From positions 1,674,001 through 1,738,000 of the forward strand of contig NZ_CP102287.1 in the NCBI RefSeq assembly GCF_025151385.1: DNA of 64,000 bases, read 5' to 3'. Below the pieces are notes generated by a model, which was given only the letters and a program-made list of their open reading frames with translations, did not search any database and was not told the DNA's origin. This stretch comes from Hoylesella buccalis ATCC 35310. Its GTDB lineage: Bacteria > Bacteroidota > Bacteroidia > Bacteroidales > Bacteroidaceae. The number at the start of each line of letters is the position of its first letter. Positions within the stretch are counted from its first letter, which is position 1. Shown here in pieces: positions 53,103-63,000 of the stretch. The position numbers and the translations under genes were made by a program.

Positions 53103-54752
53103 ATGAAATCATTATTCAACAAGATATTTATGGGCATGACGATGGTTTGTCTATCAATAGGTGCAGTGTCTTGCGACGATATGCTCGACCTGAAGCCTCA
53201 GGGTCAAATCACCGAAGAGCAGATTGACACTGCCGCCGTCAGTGCACTCATGGCCTCGGCCTATGCCGGACTGGAATGTCACTTCTTTGGCAACAATGAG
53301 AGTTTCTCAGGACCCATCACCAACTGGGTGATGGACGTGCGCAGCGACGATGCCTACAAAGGCGGCGGCGGAGTGTCGATGGAGGCCAATATCCATCAGT
53401 TGGAGGTGAATAACATTACCTCCGACAACGCCACCTGTCTCTTTAAGTGGCAGAACAATTATTATGCTATCAGTCGTGTTCACAAAGCAATGAACGCCAT
53501 AGAGAACTCCAATCTCAAAGATAAGGAAAGCCTGCTCGGCGAGCTTAAGACCTTGCGGGCGTGGTTTTACTTCGATTTGAACCGCGTTTTCAAGAACATC
53601 GCCTACTTTGATGAGACCGAAGACCCCAACAGCAAGACAACTTCGGAGTTCAGCAAGGCTGAAATCTACGACAAAATCAAACAGGATCTCAAGGAGGCCT
53701 ATCAGGTTTTGCCGGAAACACAGGCTCAGGTTGGACGCTTCAATAAATATGTGGCTGCTGCACTCATGGCTAAAGTCTGTGCGCAGACATCCGATTGGGC
53801 CAACGTTATCACTTATAGCGATGCCGTGATTAAAAGTGGCAAGTATGCCCTCTACGATAACTACGCTGATATGAGCAAACTGGCTTTCAACAACAAGAAG
53901 GAGGCTATTCTTGCCATTCAATTCTCTACGGCAAACAACAACGGGCACATCAATTACAATAATCTGCTTAACACTACCTACAGTGACGGCAATCTTTTTG
54001 GCAACGGTGACGATTTCTTTCTCGGAAGTCAGAATCTTGTGAATGCCTTCAAGACTGACGACAACGGTCTGCCTTATCTCAATGGCGATGCTCCGGCAGA
54101 AAATGTGAGTGAGACATACGATGGCAACATTGACCCGCGTGTGGACTTTACGGTGGGACGCATCGGCTTTCCATTCAGAGGACACCTCTATACCAAGGGC
54201 TGGTGCCGTGCCTACGATGTTTATGGCGAGTATAGTGGAAAGAAAGGTCTTATCGACCCATCGTCGCCCGACATGGTGCAGGGTTTCCCCTGGGGAGCTT
54301 CCGGCTTGAACTTCAATCTTATTCGCTATGCCGACATCCTGCTTCTCAAGGCTGAGGCAGAAATTGAACTCGGGCAGAATCTGGACGATGCACGCGAGCT
54401 TATCAATCAGGTGCGCCAAAAGGCAGCCCGCTCGGTGGATGCCAGGTATATGCCGGTAGAGCTTGACCCCAACAAGGCTTTCTATGCCGTAGCGCTCTAT
54501 CCCGCTACCGGATGGACGCAAGACTACGCCCGTAAGGCTGTGCGCACAGAGCGCCGATTGGAATTTGCTATGGAGGACAACCGTTGGTTTGACCTCGTTC
54601 GCTGGGGCAATGTGGTATCTACAATCAACGATTACATGAAGAGCGAAGCCGAACTCCGCACCTATTACGACGGCGCCTCGCTCACTGAAAATGAGATTTA
54701 TTTGCCCGTACCTGTCTCCGAGGTAGACAATTCCCACGGACTTTATAAGTAA
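53103..54752 (+). CDS. SusD/RagB-family lipoprotein (fructan locus)
   Basis: Surface binding partner of the preceding SusC. The frame opens at an ATG at 53058, but the ATG at 53103 gives a proper lipoprotein signal (MKSLFNKIFMGMTMVCLS, lipobox GAVSC) and is preferred, for about 549 residues. Family features are LDLKPQGQITEEQIDTAAV, the TPR-like ELKTLRAWFYFDLNRVFKN and a C-terminal RRLEFAMEDNRWFDLVRWG. It starts 58 bp after the susC stop and is followed closely by another lipoprotein gene. Confidence 0.92.
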   Translation: MKSLFNKIFMGMTMVCLSIGAVSCDDMLDLKPQGQITEEQIDTAAVSALMASAYAGLECHFFGNNESFSGPITNWVMDVRSDDAYKGGGGVSMEANIHQLEVNNITSDNATCLFKWQNNYYAISRVHKAMNAIENSNLKDKESLLGELKTLRAWFYFDLNRVFKNIAYFDETEDPNSKTTSEFSKAEIYDKIKQDLKEAYQVLPETQAQVGRFNKYVAAALMAKVCAQTSDWANVITYSDAVIKSGKYALYDNYADMSKLAFNNKKEAILAIQFSTANNNGHINYNNLLNTTYSDGNLFGNGDDFFLGSQNLVNAFKTDDNGLPYLNGDAPAENVSETYDGNIDPRVDFTVGRIGFPFRGHLYTKGWCRAYDVYGEYSGKKGLIDPSSPDMVQGFPWGASGLNFNLIRYADILLLKAEAEIELGQNLDDARELINQVRQKAARSVDARYMPVELDPNKAFYAVALYPATGWTQDYARKAVRTERRLEFAMEDNRWFDLVRWGNVVSTINDYMKSEAELRTYYDGASLTENEIYLPVPVSEVDNSHGLYK

Positions 54753-54786
54753 TTCACCATTTATCACGCAAAAATCATCATAGGAT

Positions 54787-55962
54787 ATGAAAAAAATATT
54801 AGTAGGTTTCATCAGTATGTTGACTGTTTGTCTGGGGTTCACATCCTGCTCGGATGTAGAAATTCCCGAGGCAGTAACCTCCGAAACGGTTTCTTCGCTC
54901 ACTTCATCGGTCAGCGGACGCAATGTCACCCTGAGTTGGTCCAACCCTGCTGACGCTTCCGGTGTACAGATATTGAAGAATAATACCATTCTAGCCAACT
55001 ACGACAGCATTTTCACCACCTTCCTCGATCGCCACGTAGCCGTGAATACCGACCTATGGTACACGGTCAAGGCCAAATATAGCGACGGCCGCGTGTCTGA
55101 GGGACAATCCATCAAACAGAACGTCCAATACGAGGCCAACGCCCGGCCAGCCATGCTCATTACGGCCGAAACCATAGACGCTATTGAGGACGATGACGAG
55201 AAAGCCGCTGCCGAGTGGTTTCATGCCACCTATCCCAACGGTGCTATTCTTACTCCCGGAACGCTCTCGACGCTCTACCCCGACGAGTACAATGTGGTGT
55301 GGATACAGATTGACCGTGTGGGCATTGAAATGGGATGGAAGAATTTGCCGGCCAACATGGTTAGCGATAAGGTTATCGGTATTCTCACTCAATATGTTGA
55401 AGAAGGGGGTAATTTGTTCCTGACCAAACACGCTACACAACTCACAGTTGCCATAGGACGCATTGAGGAAGACTTGGGTCCCCACATCTTCTCGGCAGGT
55501 CCCGGCGGTCATGGTGATGATAATTGGACGGTCAACGCCCACATCGGATGCGGTCAAGAAATATCCTACGACCATCGGAAACACGACATCTATGCCGGCC
55601 TGACAACCAATATGGACTTTGGACACGAGAGTTTCGGACTCGAAGGTCCCGGCTTCCGCGAAGATCACAACTGTATGTGGGACCTCAATTCTTACGGTTT
55701 GCCAGCCTTAGTACCTACGGCTCACAACGTGGTCGATGCTTATCAGCAACTCACCAATTGTACCGTACTGGGCACATGGGGTCACGTGACTGACTATTGC
55801 TGTGCCGGAATCATTGATTTCAATCCTATGCCTGAGATGCCGGGGCGCATTCTTGCCATCGGACTGAGTGCATACGAATGGGATGCAAACGATACGGTCA
55901 ATAGTTATCAGACCAACATGGAACGGCTCACCAAGAACTGTATCGATTATCTGAGCAAATAG
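54787..55962 (+). CDS. DUF4960-like surface lipoprotein, probable levan/fructan-binding
   Basis: 391-residue lipoprotein (lipobox GFTSC, Cys about 21) in the SusE position after SusD. An N-terminal Ig/fibronectin-like region (about 35-115; NVTLSWSNPADASGVQIL, WYTVKAKYSDG) is followed by a larger domain with glutamine-amidotransferase-like strands (VVWIQIDRVGIEM, ILTQYVEEGGNLFLTKHA). A long loop is rich in His and Gly (HIFSAGPGGHGDDNW). I recall this domain as DUF4960, found in the levan-binding protein of the B. thetaiotaomicron fructan locus. No catalytic residues can be assigned. Binding function is inferred. Confidence 0.75.
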   Translation: MKKILVGFISMLTVCLGFTSCSDVEIPEAVTSETVSSLTSSVSGRNVTLSWSNPADASGVQILKNNTILANYDSIFTTFLDRHVAVNTDLWYTVKAKYSDGRVSEGQSIKQNVQYEANARPAMLITAETIDAIEDDDEKAAAEWFHATYPNGAILTPGTLSTLYPDEYNVVWIQIDRVGIEMGWKNLPANMVSDKVIGILTQYVEEGGNLFLTKHATQLTVAIGRIEEDLGPHIFSAGPGGHGDDNWTVNAHIGCGQEISYDHRKHDIYAGLTTNMDFGHESFGLEGPGFREDHNCMWDLNSYGLPALVPTAHNVVDAYQQLTNCTVLGTWGHVTDYCCAGIIDFNPMPEMPGRILAIGLSAYEWDANDTVNSYQTNMERLTKNCIDYLSK

Positions 55963-56166
55963 ATCGATGAGCACATACGGGAGTTTGATGAAATCCCTCA
56001 TCCCTGGAAACAAACATGATTTTGTGAAACGAGGATAAGATTTTCAGCAAACTCCCGTTATCCCAGTGAATCTACTATCGGATGACCTGACGATAACACA
56101 ATAGAGAAAACCGTATGAAGTTCTAAATATGCAGATATGATGAACGAAATACACAATATACAAACG

Positions 56167-58422
56167 ATGACACTACAACTGAAATACCATATTTTTACTG
56201 CCATGCTGCTCTTCGGAGTTGCGATTGTTCATGGCCAGGTTATTCACGTGGGCAACGACGGACGTGACGCCGCGACGGCTTATGGCGTAAGGCCATTAGA
56301 ATTTGTGGATGGTGCACAAGGTAAAGCCTTCCGTACTGATGGCTATTCAACTTATGCTACCACTGAAATTGTTCCAACACGGATAGACGCCTCGACTTTC
56401 TCCATGTCGCTTTGGTGTGCTCCTGAAACCTATCCCATGATGAATGTGAACGAGGCAGAGACAGTTCCGACTTACGCTACCATCGTCGGCAACATCGACG
56501 ACGCAGCTCAAACAGGTTTTGCCTTTGAACTGAGTTCGCAGGGCGACTATCGTTTTCGCTGTTACGCGGGTGGATGGGAAACCATCTGTGCGGCTACCGA
56601 CAAATTGTCCTGCAGTGTCTGGAGCCACCTTGTGGCTATTCGCAACGGGCGTCGGCTCTATCTTTACAACAACGGCACTCAGGTAGGAATGGTGAATATG
56701 GCTTTCCCGCTGTCGGCAGGCGACGAAACGTTATACATCGGAAAGTCTGCTGCCGAACTGAAAGCGCACGGACCTTTCAATATCAACACATTCAACGGTC
56801 TTATCGATGATTTCACCGTCTATAACAGCGTGCTTTCGGGCTCTCAACTCGCCGGCATCACACAGACCCCTGATCTTTCGATTCCTGAGAGCCGATTTGC
56901 AAACAACATCTATCGTCCCCAACTTCATGGCATGCCCGCTGCTAATTGGACCAATGAGAGCCACGGACTTATATGGCACAACGGAAGTTTTCATACTTTC
57001 TTTCAAAAGAATGCCAACGGTCCCTATATGGCCCGCCTACACTGGGGGCATATTGTTTCGGAAGACTTGCTCCACTGGCAGGAAGAGCCGATTGCGCTCA
57101 TGCCCGGCGAACCTTACGATATCAAGGGGTGTTGGAGTGGAGCCGTAATGACGGTAGATGGGCGCCCTCATATTATCTATACGGGTGTGGACAACGGTCG
57201 TGCACGCATTGTTGAGGCTACGCCCAACGACAACAATCTCCTCTCATGGACCAAACAGAGCGTCATTATTGACGGGCGTCCTTCGGGCTTGAGCGACGAT
57301 TTCCGCGACCCCTATCCGTTTGAAATAGAAGGCAATCGCTACATCGTGGTGGGAACCTCGAAAAACGGTGTGGGTGCCATGACACTCCACAAATATGCAG
57401 ATGGTATTTGGACCAACGACGGCCGTATCTTTTTCCAAGGCAGCAATGCCACAACAGCAGGCACATTCTGGGAAATGCCCACCGTGACCCCGATGGGTGA
57501 CAAGTGGCTTGTAACCGTTACGCCGTTAGGCACCGGCAAGGGCACCGTGACGCTTTATTGGGTTGGAACCATTGGTTCTGACGGCACATTCAACCCCGAC
57601 AACATGACGCCTCGCCAGCTAGAGCTTGACGGGATGAGCAAGGACGGATTCGGACTACTTTCGCCGAGTATCACCCAAAAGGACGGCAAGACCCTACTCA
57701 TGGGTATTGTGCCCGACAAATTGGGGGCTGTCGACAATTACAAATTGGGCTGGGCACACACCTACAGTTTGCCCCGCGAAGTGACTCTGGCCGATGACGG
57801 CACCCTTATACAGAAACCGGCGGTAAACTTCAACGGCGGCACGCCCGCTACCACCCTCACCAATCTGCAACTCGACGGAGCGCAACGGCTCGACGGAGTG
57901 AGTGGAAGGCTGTGGCAGGTGACGGGAGAGTTTACGGTAGGCGCGTCGATTTTCGGTCTGAACTTTCTGAAATCGGGCAACCGCATGGCCAAAATATTCT
58001 ATACGCCGATCAGTAACGAACTGACCGTTGACCTCACGGGCATCGACCGAAAGATCAACGATGCGGGCGTGTTCAATGGTAAATATGTGAGCAGTCTGCC
58101 CAAACGACCCGCCGTTGGTGAAACGCTGAAGCTCGATATATTCTTTGACCACTCCATTCTCGACGTGTTTGTCAATGACACCTACGCGTTCAGTCTGCGA
58201 GTGTTTGCCACAGACGCAGCGGCCAATGACGTGGAAGTGTTCTCCGATGGCCCTACTACGCTTAAGCGGCTCACGGCGAATATGACGCCAACGGGTATCA
58301 GTTCGGTCGTGACTGACGCCCAAACCGACAAACATTGGTATACTCTCGGAGGCATTAGAACATCGTGTCATACCGGACGAGGTGTCTATATTCATCAAGG
58401 AAAGAAATACTTGAAGCCATAA
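56167..58422 (+). CDS. LamG-GH32 protein with substituted nucleophile motif
   Basis: About 751 residues from the preferred ATG at 56167; the frame has earlier ATGs at 56137 and 56140, but this start leads directly into the signal peptide (MTLQLKYHIFTAMLLFG). A LamG-like domain (about 35-235) precedes the GH32 propeller and a C-terminal beta-sandwich (about 590 onward). In the propeller the usual WMNDPNG is replaced by WTNESHG, so Glu264 stands where the nucleophile Asp should be. The RDP motif (FRDPYPF, Asp381) and the acid/base motif (WEMPTV, Glu436) are kept. It may be an altered fructanase or a binding protein. It precedes a canonical GH32 gene. Confidence 0.85.
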   Translation: MTLQLKYHIFTAMLLFGVAIVHGQVIHVGNDGRDAATAYGVRPLEFVDGAQGKAFRTDGYSTYATTEIVPTRIDASTFSMSLWCAPETYPMMNVNEAETVPTYATIVGNIDDAAQTGFAFELSSQGDYRFRCYAGGWETICAATDKLSCSVWSHLVAIRNGRRLYLYNNGTQVGMVNMAFPLSAGDETLYIGKSAAELKAHGPFNINTFNGLIDDFTVYNSVLSGSQLAGITQTPDLSIPESRFANNIYRPQLHGMPAANWTNESHGLIWHNGSFHTFFQKNANGPYMARLHWGHIVSEDLLHWQEEPIALMPGEPYDIKGCWSGAVMTVDGRPHIIYTGVDNGRARIVEATPNDNNLLSWTKQSVIIDGRPSGLSDDFRDPYPFEIEGNRYIVVGTSKNGVGAMTLHKYADGIWTNDGRIFFQGSNATTAGTFWEMPTVTPMGDKWLVTVTPLGTGKGTVTLYWVGTIGSDGTFNPDNMTPRQLELDGMSKDGFGLLSPSITQKDGKTLLMGIVPDKLGAVDNYKLGWAHTYSLPREVTLADDGTLIQKPAVNFNGGTPATTLTNLQLDGAQRLDGVSGRLWQVTGEFTVGASIFGLNFLKSGNRMAKIFYTPISNELTVDLTGIDRKINDAGVFNGKYVSSLPKRPAVGETLKLDIFFDHSILDVFVNDTYAFSLRVFATDAAANDVEVFSDGPTTLKRLTANMTPTGISSVVTDAQTDKHWYTLGGIRTSCHTGRGVYIHQGKKYLKP

Positions 58423-58479
58423 AAAAAGGTTGACTTCTTCAACACCAGTAAAATACAACTTAAACAGCTATAAAACAAT

Positions 58480-60180
58480 ATGAAACGACTTTTCATTCTA
58501 ACTATTTCGGCGATGTTTGCGCTGAGTTTCCTGCACGCACAAACCACCCATTTCCTTAGCGATAAACACGTGATGCAGCGCGTATCTACCACCTCAAAAT
58601 ACCTGTTATTACCCGTAGAAGAAAGCCGCGAGAACGACCATGTGCGGATTCTTCAGGACCAAAAGGTGGTGAAGGAATTTAATTGCAAGTTGGCCATGAA
58701 CAAGATTGATTACTTTGTTCCTCTTCACCTCGATGAGTTTGCCGGGAAAGAAATCTTGCTCGACATCACCATTTCACGCGGTAATACTAACGAACAGGCC
58801 AGACATACGGCCACCAAGGAATTTATCTGTTGGAAGGCAATGAAGTATGCTGATACGTTTGATACGCAGAATCGTGAGAAATTCCGTCCTGTCTATCACC
58901 ACACGCCTCTTTACGGCTGGATGAACGACCCCAACGGGATGTTTTATAAGGACGGTATTTGGCATCTCTACTTTCAGCACAATCCCTACGGATCGCAGTG
59001 GGAGAACATGACATGGGGCCATTCCACCTCGCGCGACTTGATGAACTGGACCTTCGAGGGCGATGCTGTGATGCCAGACGCCTTGGGAACGGTGTTCAGC
59101 GGATCGGCTGTTGTAGACAAGAACAACACGGCTGGATTTGGCAGTGGTGCCGTTGTGGCTATGTATACTTCTGCAGGACAGAGCCAGACACAGAGCTTGG
59201 CCTACAGCACCGACAACGGACAGACGTTTACGAAATATGCGGGCAATCCAGTGATTGTGTCAAATACGCCCGACTTCCGCGACCCAAAGATGTTCTGGAA
59301 TGAGGAAATAGGCAAATGGAACATGATTTTGGCCGAAGGGCAGCACATGAAAATCTATTCTTCGTCAAACCTGAAGGACTGGACGTTTGAAAGCGATTTC
59401 GGCGAGGGTTACGGCAACCACGATGGGGTTTGGGAATGCCCCGACCTGCTGAAAATGGGCAACCGATGGCTGCTCATCTGCAACATCAACCCTGGCGGAC
59501 CTTTCGGTGGCTCGGCCACTCAGTATTTTGTCGGTACTTTCGACGGTCGCAAGTTCATGTGTGAGGATGCTCCAGAGGTGACCAAATGGATGGATTGGGG
59601 CAAGGACCACTATGCCACCGTCACTTTCAGCAATGCTCCCGACGGACGTCATGTGGCCATGTCTTGGATGAGCAACTGGCAGTATGCCAACGATGTGCCC
59701 ACCAGGCAATATCGCTCGGCCAACGGTTTGCCGCGCGATCTCGGTCTGTTCAGCTATCAGGGAAAGACTTATTGCAGCGTCAAACCGAGTCCGGAGGTCA
59801 TGAGTGCGTTTGCATCGAAACCCGTTAAGCGGCTCAGCGACGCCTGTCGCGTCGATGTCCGGCTGCGTGCCAACACTGTTATCACGCTGTCCAATGGTCA
59901 GGGAGAAACGGTCACCATGACTTATAATGCCAAGAACGAAACATTTGAGATGGATCGCACCAAGAGCGGCGACACAAGTTTTTCGAGCAATTTTGCAACG
60001 GTGACCAAAGCCCCGACCTACGGAAAAATAAACACACTTCAAATCTTCATAGACAAAAGCAGTATCGAGGTGTTCGATGCCGATGGGAAAATGGCCATGT
60101 CTAACATAGTCTTCCCCTCCTCACCCTATACGCAGCTTACTGTCAAGGGTGGCAAGGCCCGTATTTACAATCTGAAATAA
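58480..60180 (+). CDS. GH32 exo-fructanase/levanase
   Basis: 566-residue secreted enzyme hydrolysing beta-fructosyl linkages of levan, inulin or sucrose. The signal peptide ends at about residue 20, followed by an N-terminal domain of about 110 residues. The propeller has all three catalytic motifs: nucleophile D150 in GWMNDPNG, transition-state D268 in FRDPKMF, and acid/base E319 in WECPDLL. The C-terminal beta-sandwich contains IDKSSIEVFDADGK, as is normal for the family. It lies 57 bp after the LamG-GH32 gene and before the transporter and kinase genes, so released fructose can be imported and phosphorylated. Confidence 0.93.
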   Translation: MKRLFILTISAMFALSFLHAQTTHFLSDKHVMQRVSTTSKYLLLPVEESRENDHVRILQDQKVVKEFNCKLAMNKIDYFVPLHLDEFAGKEILLDITISRGNTNEQARHTATKEFICWKAMKYADTFDTQNREKFRPVYHHTPLYGWMNDPNGMFYKDGIWHLYFQHNPYGSQWENMTWGHSTSRDLMNWTFEGDAVMPDALGTVFSGSAVVDKNNTAGFGSGAVVAMYTSAGQSQTQSLAYSTDNGQTFTKYAGNPVIVSNTPDFRDPKMFWNEEIGKWNMILAEGQHMKIYSSSNLKDWTFESDFGEGYGNHDGVWECPDLLKMGNRWLLICNINPGGPFGGSATQYFVGTFDGRKFMCEDAPEVTKWMDWGKDHYATVTFSNAPDGRHVAMSWMSNWQYANDVPTRQYRSANGLPRDLGLFSYQGKTYCSVKPSPEVMSAFASKPVKRLSDACRVDVRLRANTVITLSNGQGETVTMTYNAKNETFEMDRTKSGDTSFSSNFATVTKAPTYGKINTLQIFIDKSSIEVFDADGKMAMSNIVFPSSPYTQLTVKGGKARIYNLK

Positions 60181-60230
60181 TAAGGCTTCGCAGTAAATCC
60201 TAAATCAATCTTAAATTTTAAAACAACGTC

Positions 60231-61406
60231 ATGAGCAAAACAAATAAACTCGCTTTGATACCGGTCATGCTCTGTTTTTTCGCCATGGGCTTCGTCGACT
60301 TAGTAGGCATTGCGTCCAACTATGTGAAAGAAGACCTTGCGCTGAGCGACTCGGTTGCCAACATCCTGCCTTCGCTGGTATTCTTCTGGTTTCTCATTTT
60401 CTCTGTTCCCACTGGGGTTTTGATGAACAAAATCGGACGCAAAAAAACTGTCTTGCTGTCGCTTGTAGTCACCAACCTCTCGCTGTTGTTACCCATTTTC
60501 AGTGAAAACTTCTATGTCATGCTCATCTCCTTCTCCCTTTTGGGAATTGGAAACGCATTGATGCAGACTTCGCTCAATCCGTTAGTGTCTACCGTCATCA
60601 AGGGAAACCTTGCTGCGACGCTCACCTTCGGCCAATTTGTGAAAGCCATCGCATCGCTCATGGCACCCTATATCGCTATGTGGGGAGCATTGGCCACCAT
60701 TCCGGCCTTCGGCTTGGGTTGGCGTGTGCTTTTCCCCATCTATATGATTGTCGGCGTGATAGCCTCGCTGCTGTTGGCCTCGACGCCCATCGAGGAGGAA
60801 ACCGACACACTCGATGCCGATGAGAACGACACCGTGGCAAGCCATTTTTCGAAAGCCTTCGGACTGCTCGGCACACCGGCTGTGCTGTTGAGCTTTGTCG
60901 CCATCATCTGTCATGTGGGCATTGATGTGGGCGCCAACACCACGGCTCCGAAGATTTTGATGGAGCGGTTGGGCATGACACTGAACGAGGCCGCCTTTGC
61001 CACGAGTCTATATTTCATTTTCCGCACCATCGGCTGTCTCACAGGAAGTTATTTTTTACGGGTTATGAAGAGTCGCACATTCTTTATCATCAGCGTCGCG
61101 ATGATGACTTTGTCTATGCTCGGACTGCTTGTCGGAACATCCAAACCAATACTCTATACAGCCATCGCCTTAGTGGGATATGGCAACTCCAACATCTTCT
61201 CCATCGTGTTCTCGCAGGCACTTCTTTCGGTGCCCGAAAAGAAAAATGCCGTGAGTGGTCTGATGATTATGGGGCTGTTCGGTGGTACGGTGTTCCCGTT
61301 GCTCATGGGATTTGCCAGCGATGCCATCGGTCAGATTGGCGCAGTAGGCGTCATGGCTGTCGGTGTGGCTTATCTGTTTACCTATATAACTCAAGTGAAA
61401 CACTAA
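60231..61406 (+). CDS. MFS sugar transporter, probable fructose permease
   Basis: 391-residue inner-membrane protein with about 12 hydrophobic segments, resembling the FucP/sugar:proton branch of the MFS (LNPLVSTVIKGNLAATLTFGQFVK, GMTLNEAAFATSLYFIFRTIG). It sits between the levanase and fructokinase genes in a locus like the B. thetaiotaomicron fructan PUL, so it probably carries fructose from periplasm to cytosol. Transport class is clear; the substrate comes from context. Confidence 0.88.
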   Translation: MSKTNKLALIPVMLCFFAMGFVDLVGIASNYVKEDLALSDSVANILPSLVFFWFLIFSVPTGVLMNKIGRKKTVLLSLVVTNLSLLLPIFSENFYVMLISFSLLGIGNALMQTSLNPLVSTVIKGNLAATLTFGQFVKAIASLMAPYIAMWGALATIPAFGLGWRVLFPIYMIVGVIASLLLASTPIEEETDTLDADENDTVASHFSKAFGLLGTPAVLLSFVAIICHVGIDVGANTTAPKILMERLGMTLNEAAFATSLYFIFRTIGCLTGSYFLRVMKSRTFFIISVAMMTLSMLGLLVGTSKPILYTAIALVGYGNSNIFSIVFSQALLSVPEKKNAVSGLMIMGLFGGTVFPLLMGFASDAIGQIGAVGVMAVGVAYLFTYITQVKH

Positions 61407-61416
61407 AAACAAAGAT

Positions 61417-62301
61417 ATGGAACGTTATATTGTAGGCCTCGGAGAGGCTTTATGGGATGTGCTTCCGGAAGGAGCCAAACTCGGCGGTGCCCCTGCCAAT
61501 TTTGCCTATCATGCCAGTCAGTTTGGCCATTCGGCTGTGGCTGTGAGCGCTTTGGGCAAAGACGACTTAGGCGACCAAACTGTAAAAGAACTGGACGAAA
61601 AGGGTTTGAAACACATCATGCCCCGTGTGGACTATCCTACGGGAACGGTAGGGGTAGAACTCGATGCCGACGGGGTACCCACCTACGACATCCGGACTGG
61701 TGTGGCATGGGATTACATTCCTTTCACGCCTGAGGTGGAAGCGGCTGCCCACAATTGCAGCGCCGTTTGTTTCGGTTCATTGGCCCAGCGCAGTGAGCAG
61801 TCGAGAGAGACCATTGCGAAGTTTCTCGACGCCACACCGAAAGACTGTCTGAAGATTTTCGACATCAACCTGCGTGGCAACTTCTACACCAAAGAGGTTA
61901 TCCAAGAGTCGCTCAAGCGATGCAACATCTTGAAAATTAATGATGAAGAACTCGTTTCCATCGGTCGTCTTTTTGGCTATCCGGGTCTCGACATTGAGAA
62001 CAAATGCTGGCTAATTCTCGGCAAATACAACCTCGACATGCTCGTACTGACCTGCGGAACGAATGGCAGCTATGTGTTTGCGAAAGGTTTGAAGAGCTTC
62101 CAGGAAACACCCAAGGTGGAGGTTGCTGACACCGTTGGAGCAGGCGACTCGTTTACAGGCGCTTTCACGGCCGCCATCCTGTCGGGCAAACCCATCAGAG
62201 AAGCACACGAACTGGCAGTGAAAGTGAGTGCTTACGTGTGCACACAAAAAGGTGCCATGCCTCGACTTCCGGAGAAATTCACGGCACAAATCAAAAGTTA
62301 G
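61417..62301 (+). CDS. PfkB-family carbohydrate kinase, probable fructokinase
   Basis: 294-residue cytosolic kinase phosphorylating fructose to fructose 6-phosphate. PfkB signature 1 is KLGGAPANFAYHASQFG near residue 20, with the C-terminal signature VADTVGAGDSFTGAF carrying the catalytic Asp at about residue 244. The anion-hole GAGD and the central VLTCGTNGS are also present. It is the last gene of the fructan operon, 10 bp after the transporter gene. The terminator-like structure following belongs to an intron remnant. Confidence 0.92.
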   Translation: MERYIVGLGEALWDVLPEGAKLGGAPANFAYHASQFGHSAVAVSALGKDDLGDQTVKELDEKGLKHIMPRVDYPTGTVGVELDADGVPTYDIRTGVAWDYIPFTPEVEAAAHNCSAVCFGSLAQRSEQSRETIAKFLDATPKDCLKIFDINLRGNFYTKEVIQESLKRCNILKINDEELVSIGRLFGYPGLDIENKCWLILGKYNLDMLVLTCGTNGSYVFAKGLKSFQETPKVEVADTVGAGDSFTGAFTAAILSGKPIREAHELAVKVSAYVCTQKGAMPRLPEKFTAQIKS

Positions 62302-62312
62302 ACAAGACCCTA

Positions 62313-62391
62313 ATCGAGTAGGAGGTAAACACTAATCATAGGTGTTTATCTCCTACTTTCGTGTTTACCGACCTCTCACACCACCGTACAA
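62313..62391 (-). mobile_element. Group II intron 3' remnant, truncated copy
   Basis: On the minus strand the text from TACGGTGGTGTGAGAGGTC to CTCCTACTCGAT repeats the 3' part of the remnant at 46310-46440 with scattered differences. It is broken in the middle of domain V, after which unrelated sequence begins. The hairpin GTAGGAGGTAAACAC (62317 onward) could also act as a plus-strand terminator for the fructan operon, since it is followed by TTTC. Confidence 0.55.
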
Positions 62392-62540
62392 GGTAAGCAA
62401 GAAGAACATGCAAAAGCAGCTAATATTGGATGCTTAGTATCATTAGCCTAATAAGCCTAATTAGGGGTCAGTCGTAAAACCCAGTTGCAACCCTCTCCCC
62501 TCATGCACATAATTTCATAGGTATTTGTTATCTTTGCATC

Positions 62541-62885
62541 ATGAAGACCGAGCAATTGTTGCGTTGTATCTTTCCAGAGATACTCGCAGATTATTTTGAT
62601 GTGATAGATATCCAAGAGAGTATTTCCCAGATAGACTTCTGGTTGGATGAGCGTAACTTTATGGAAGAGGCAGACCGCAAGTCCGGCACAGTAAGCAGTT
62701 ACGGCTTTACCGCCGAACGGGTTGTCCATGACTTTCCCCTTCGTGGCAAGCCCGTTTACCTTCATGTCCGCCGTCGAAAATGGCGTGACAGTTCCACGGG
62801 TGAGATATTCAGTTATTCTTACGATGACTTGACGGCTGAGGGCAGCAAACTATCCCCTGAGTTCGTTTCTTTTTTAAAAGAATAG
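62541..62885 (+). CDS. ISAon1-type transposase, N-terminal region protein (ORF1), copy 2
   Basis: 114 residues, differing from copy 1 by two substitutions (A for V in the MEEADRKSG segment, H for Q in ERVVHDFPL). It has the same -7 element before the ATG and the same TTTTTTAAAA (62870-62879) before the stop. Confidence 0.9.
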   Translation: MKTEQLLRCIFPEILADYFDVIDIQESISQIDFWLDERNFMEEADRKSGTVSSYGFTAERVVHDFPLRGKPVYLHVRRRKWRDSSTGEIFSYSYDDLTAEGSKLSPEFVSFLKE

Positions 62886-63000
62886 AATTGAGTCTACTGC
62901 GGAGAGCATTACAGGTATCGGCTCTCACTATGGCGTAGACGGCAAGCAACTTTCCACACAATACAAGGAGCATTTCAGCGATTATCGCCAGTGGGAGCAG

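Noticed and set aside
53307..54998. 563-codon minus-strand open frame opposite susD
   Set aside because: It lies antisense to a clear SusD gene and extends into the next. The translation has no family features and follows from GC-rich codon use on the coding strand.
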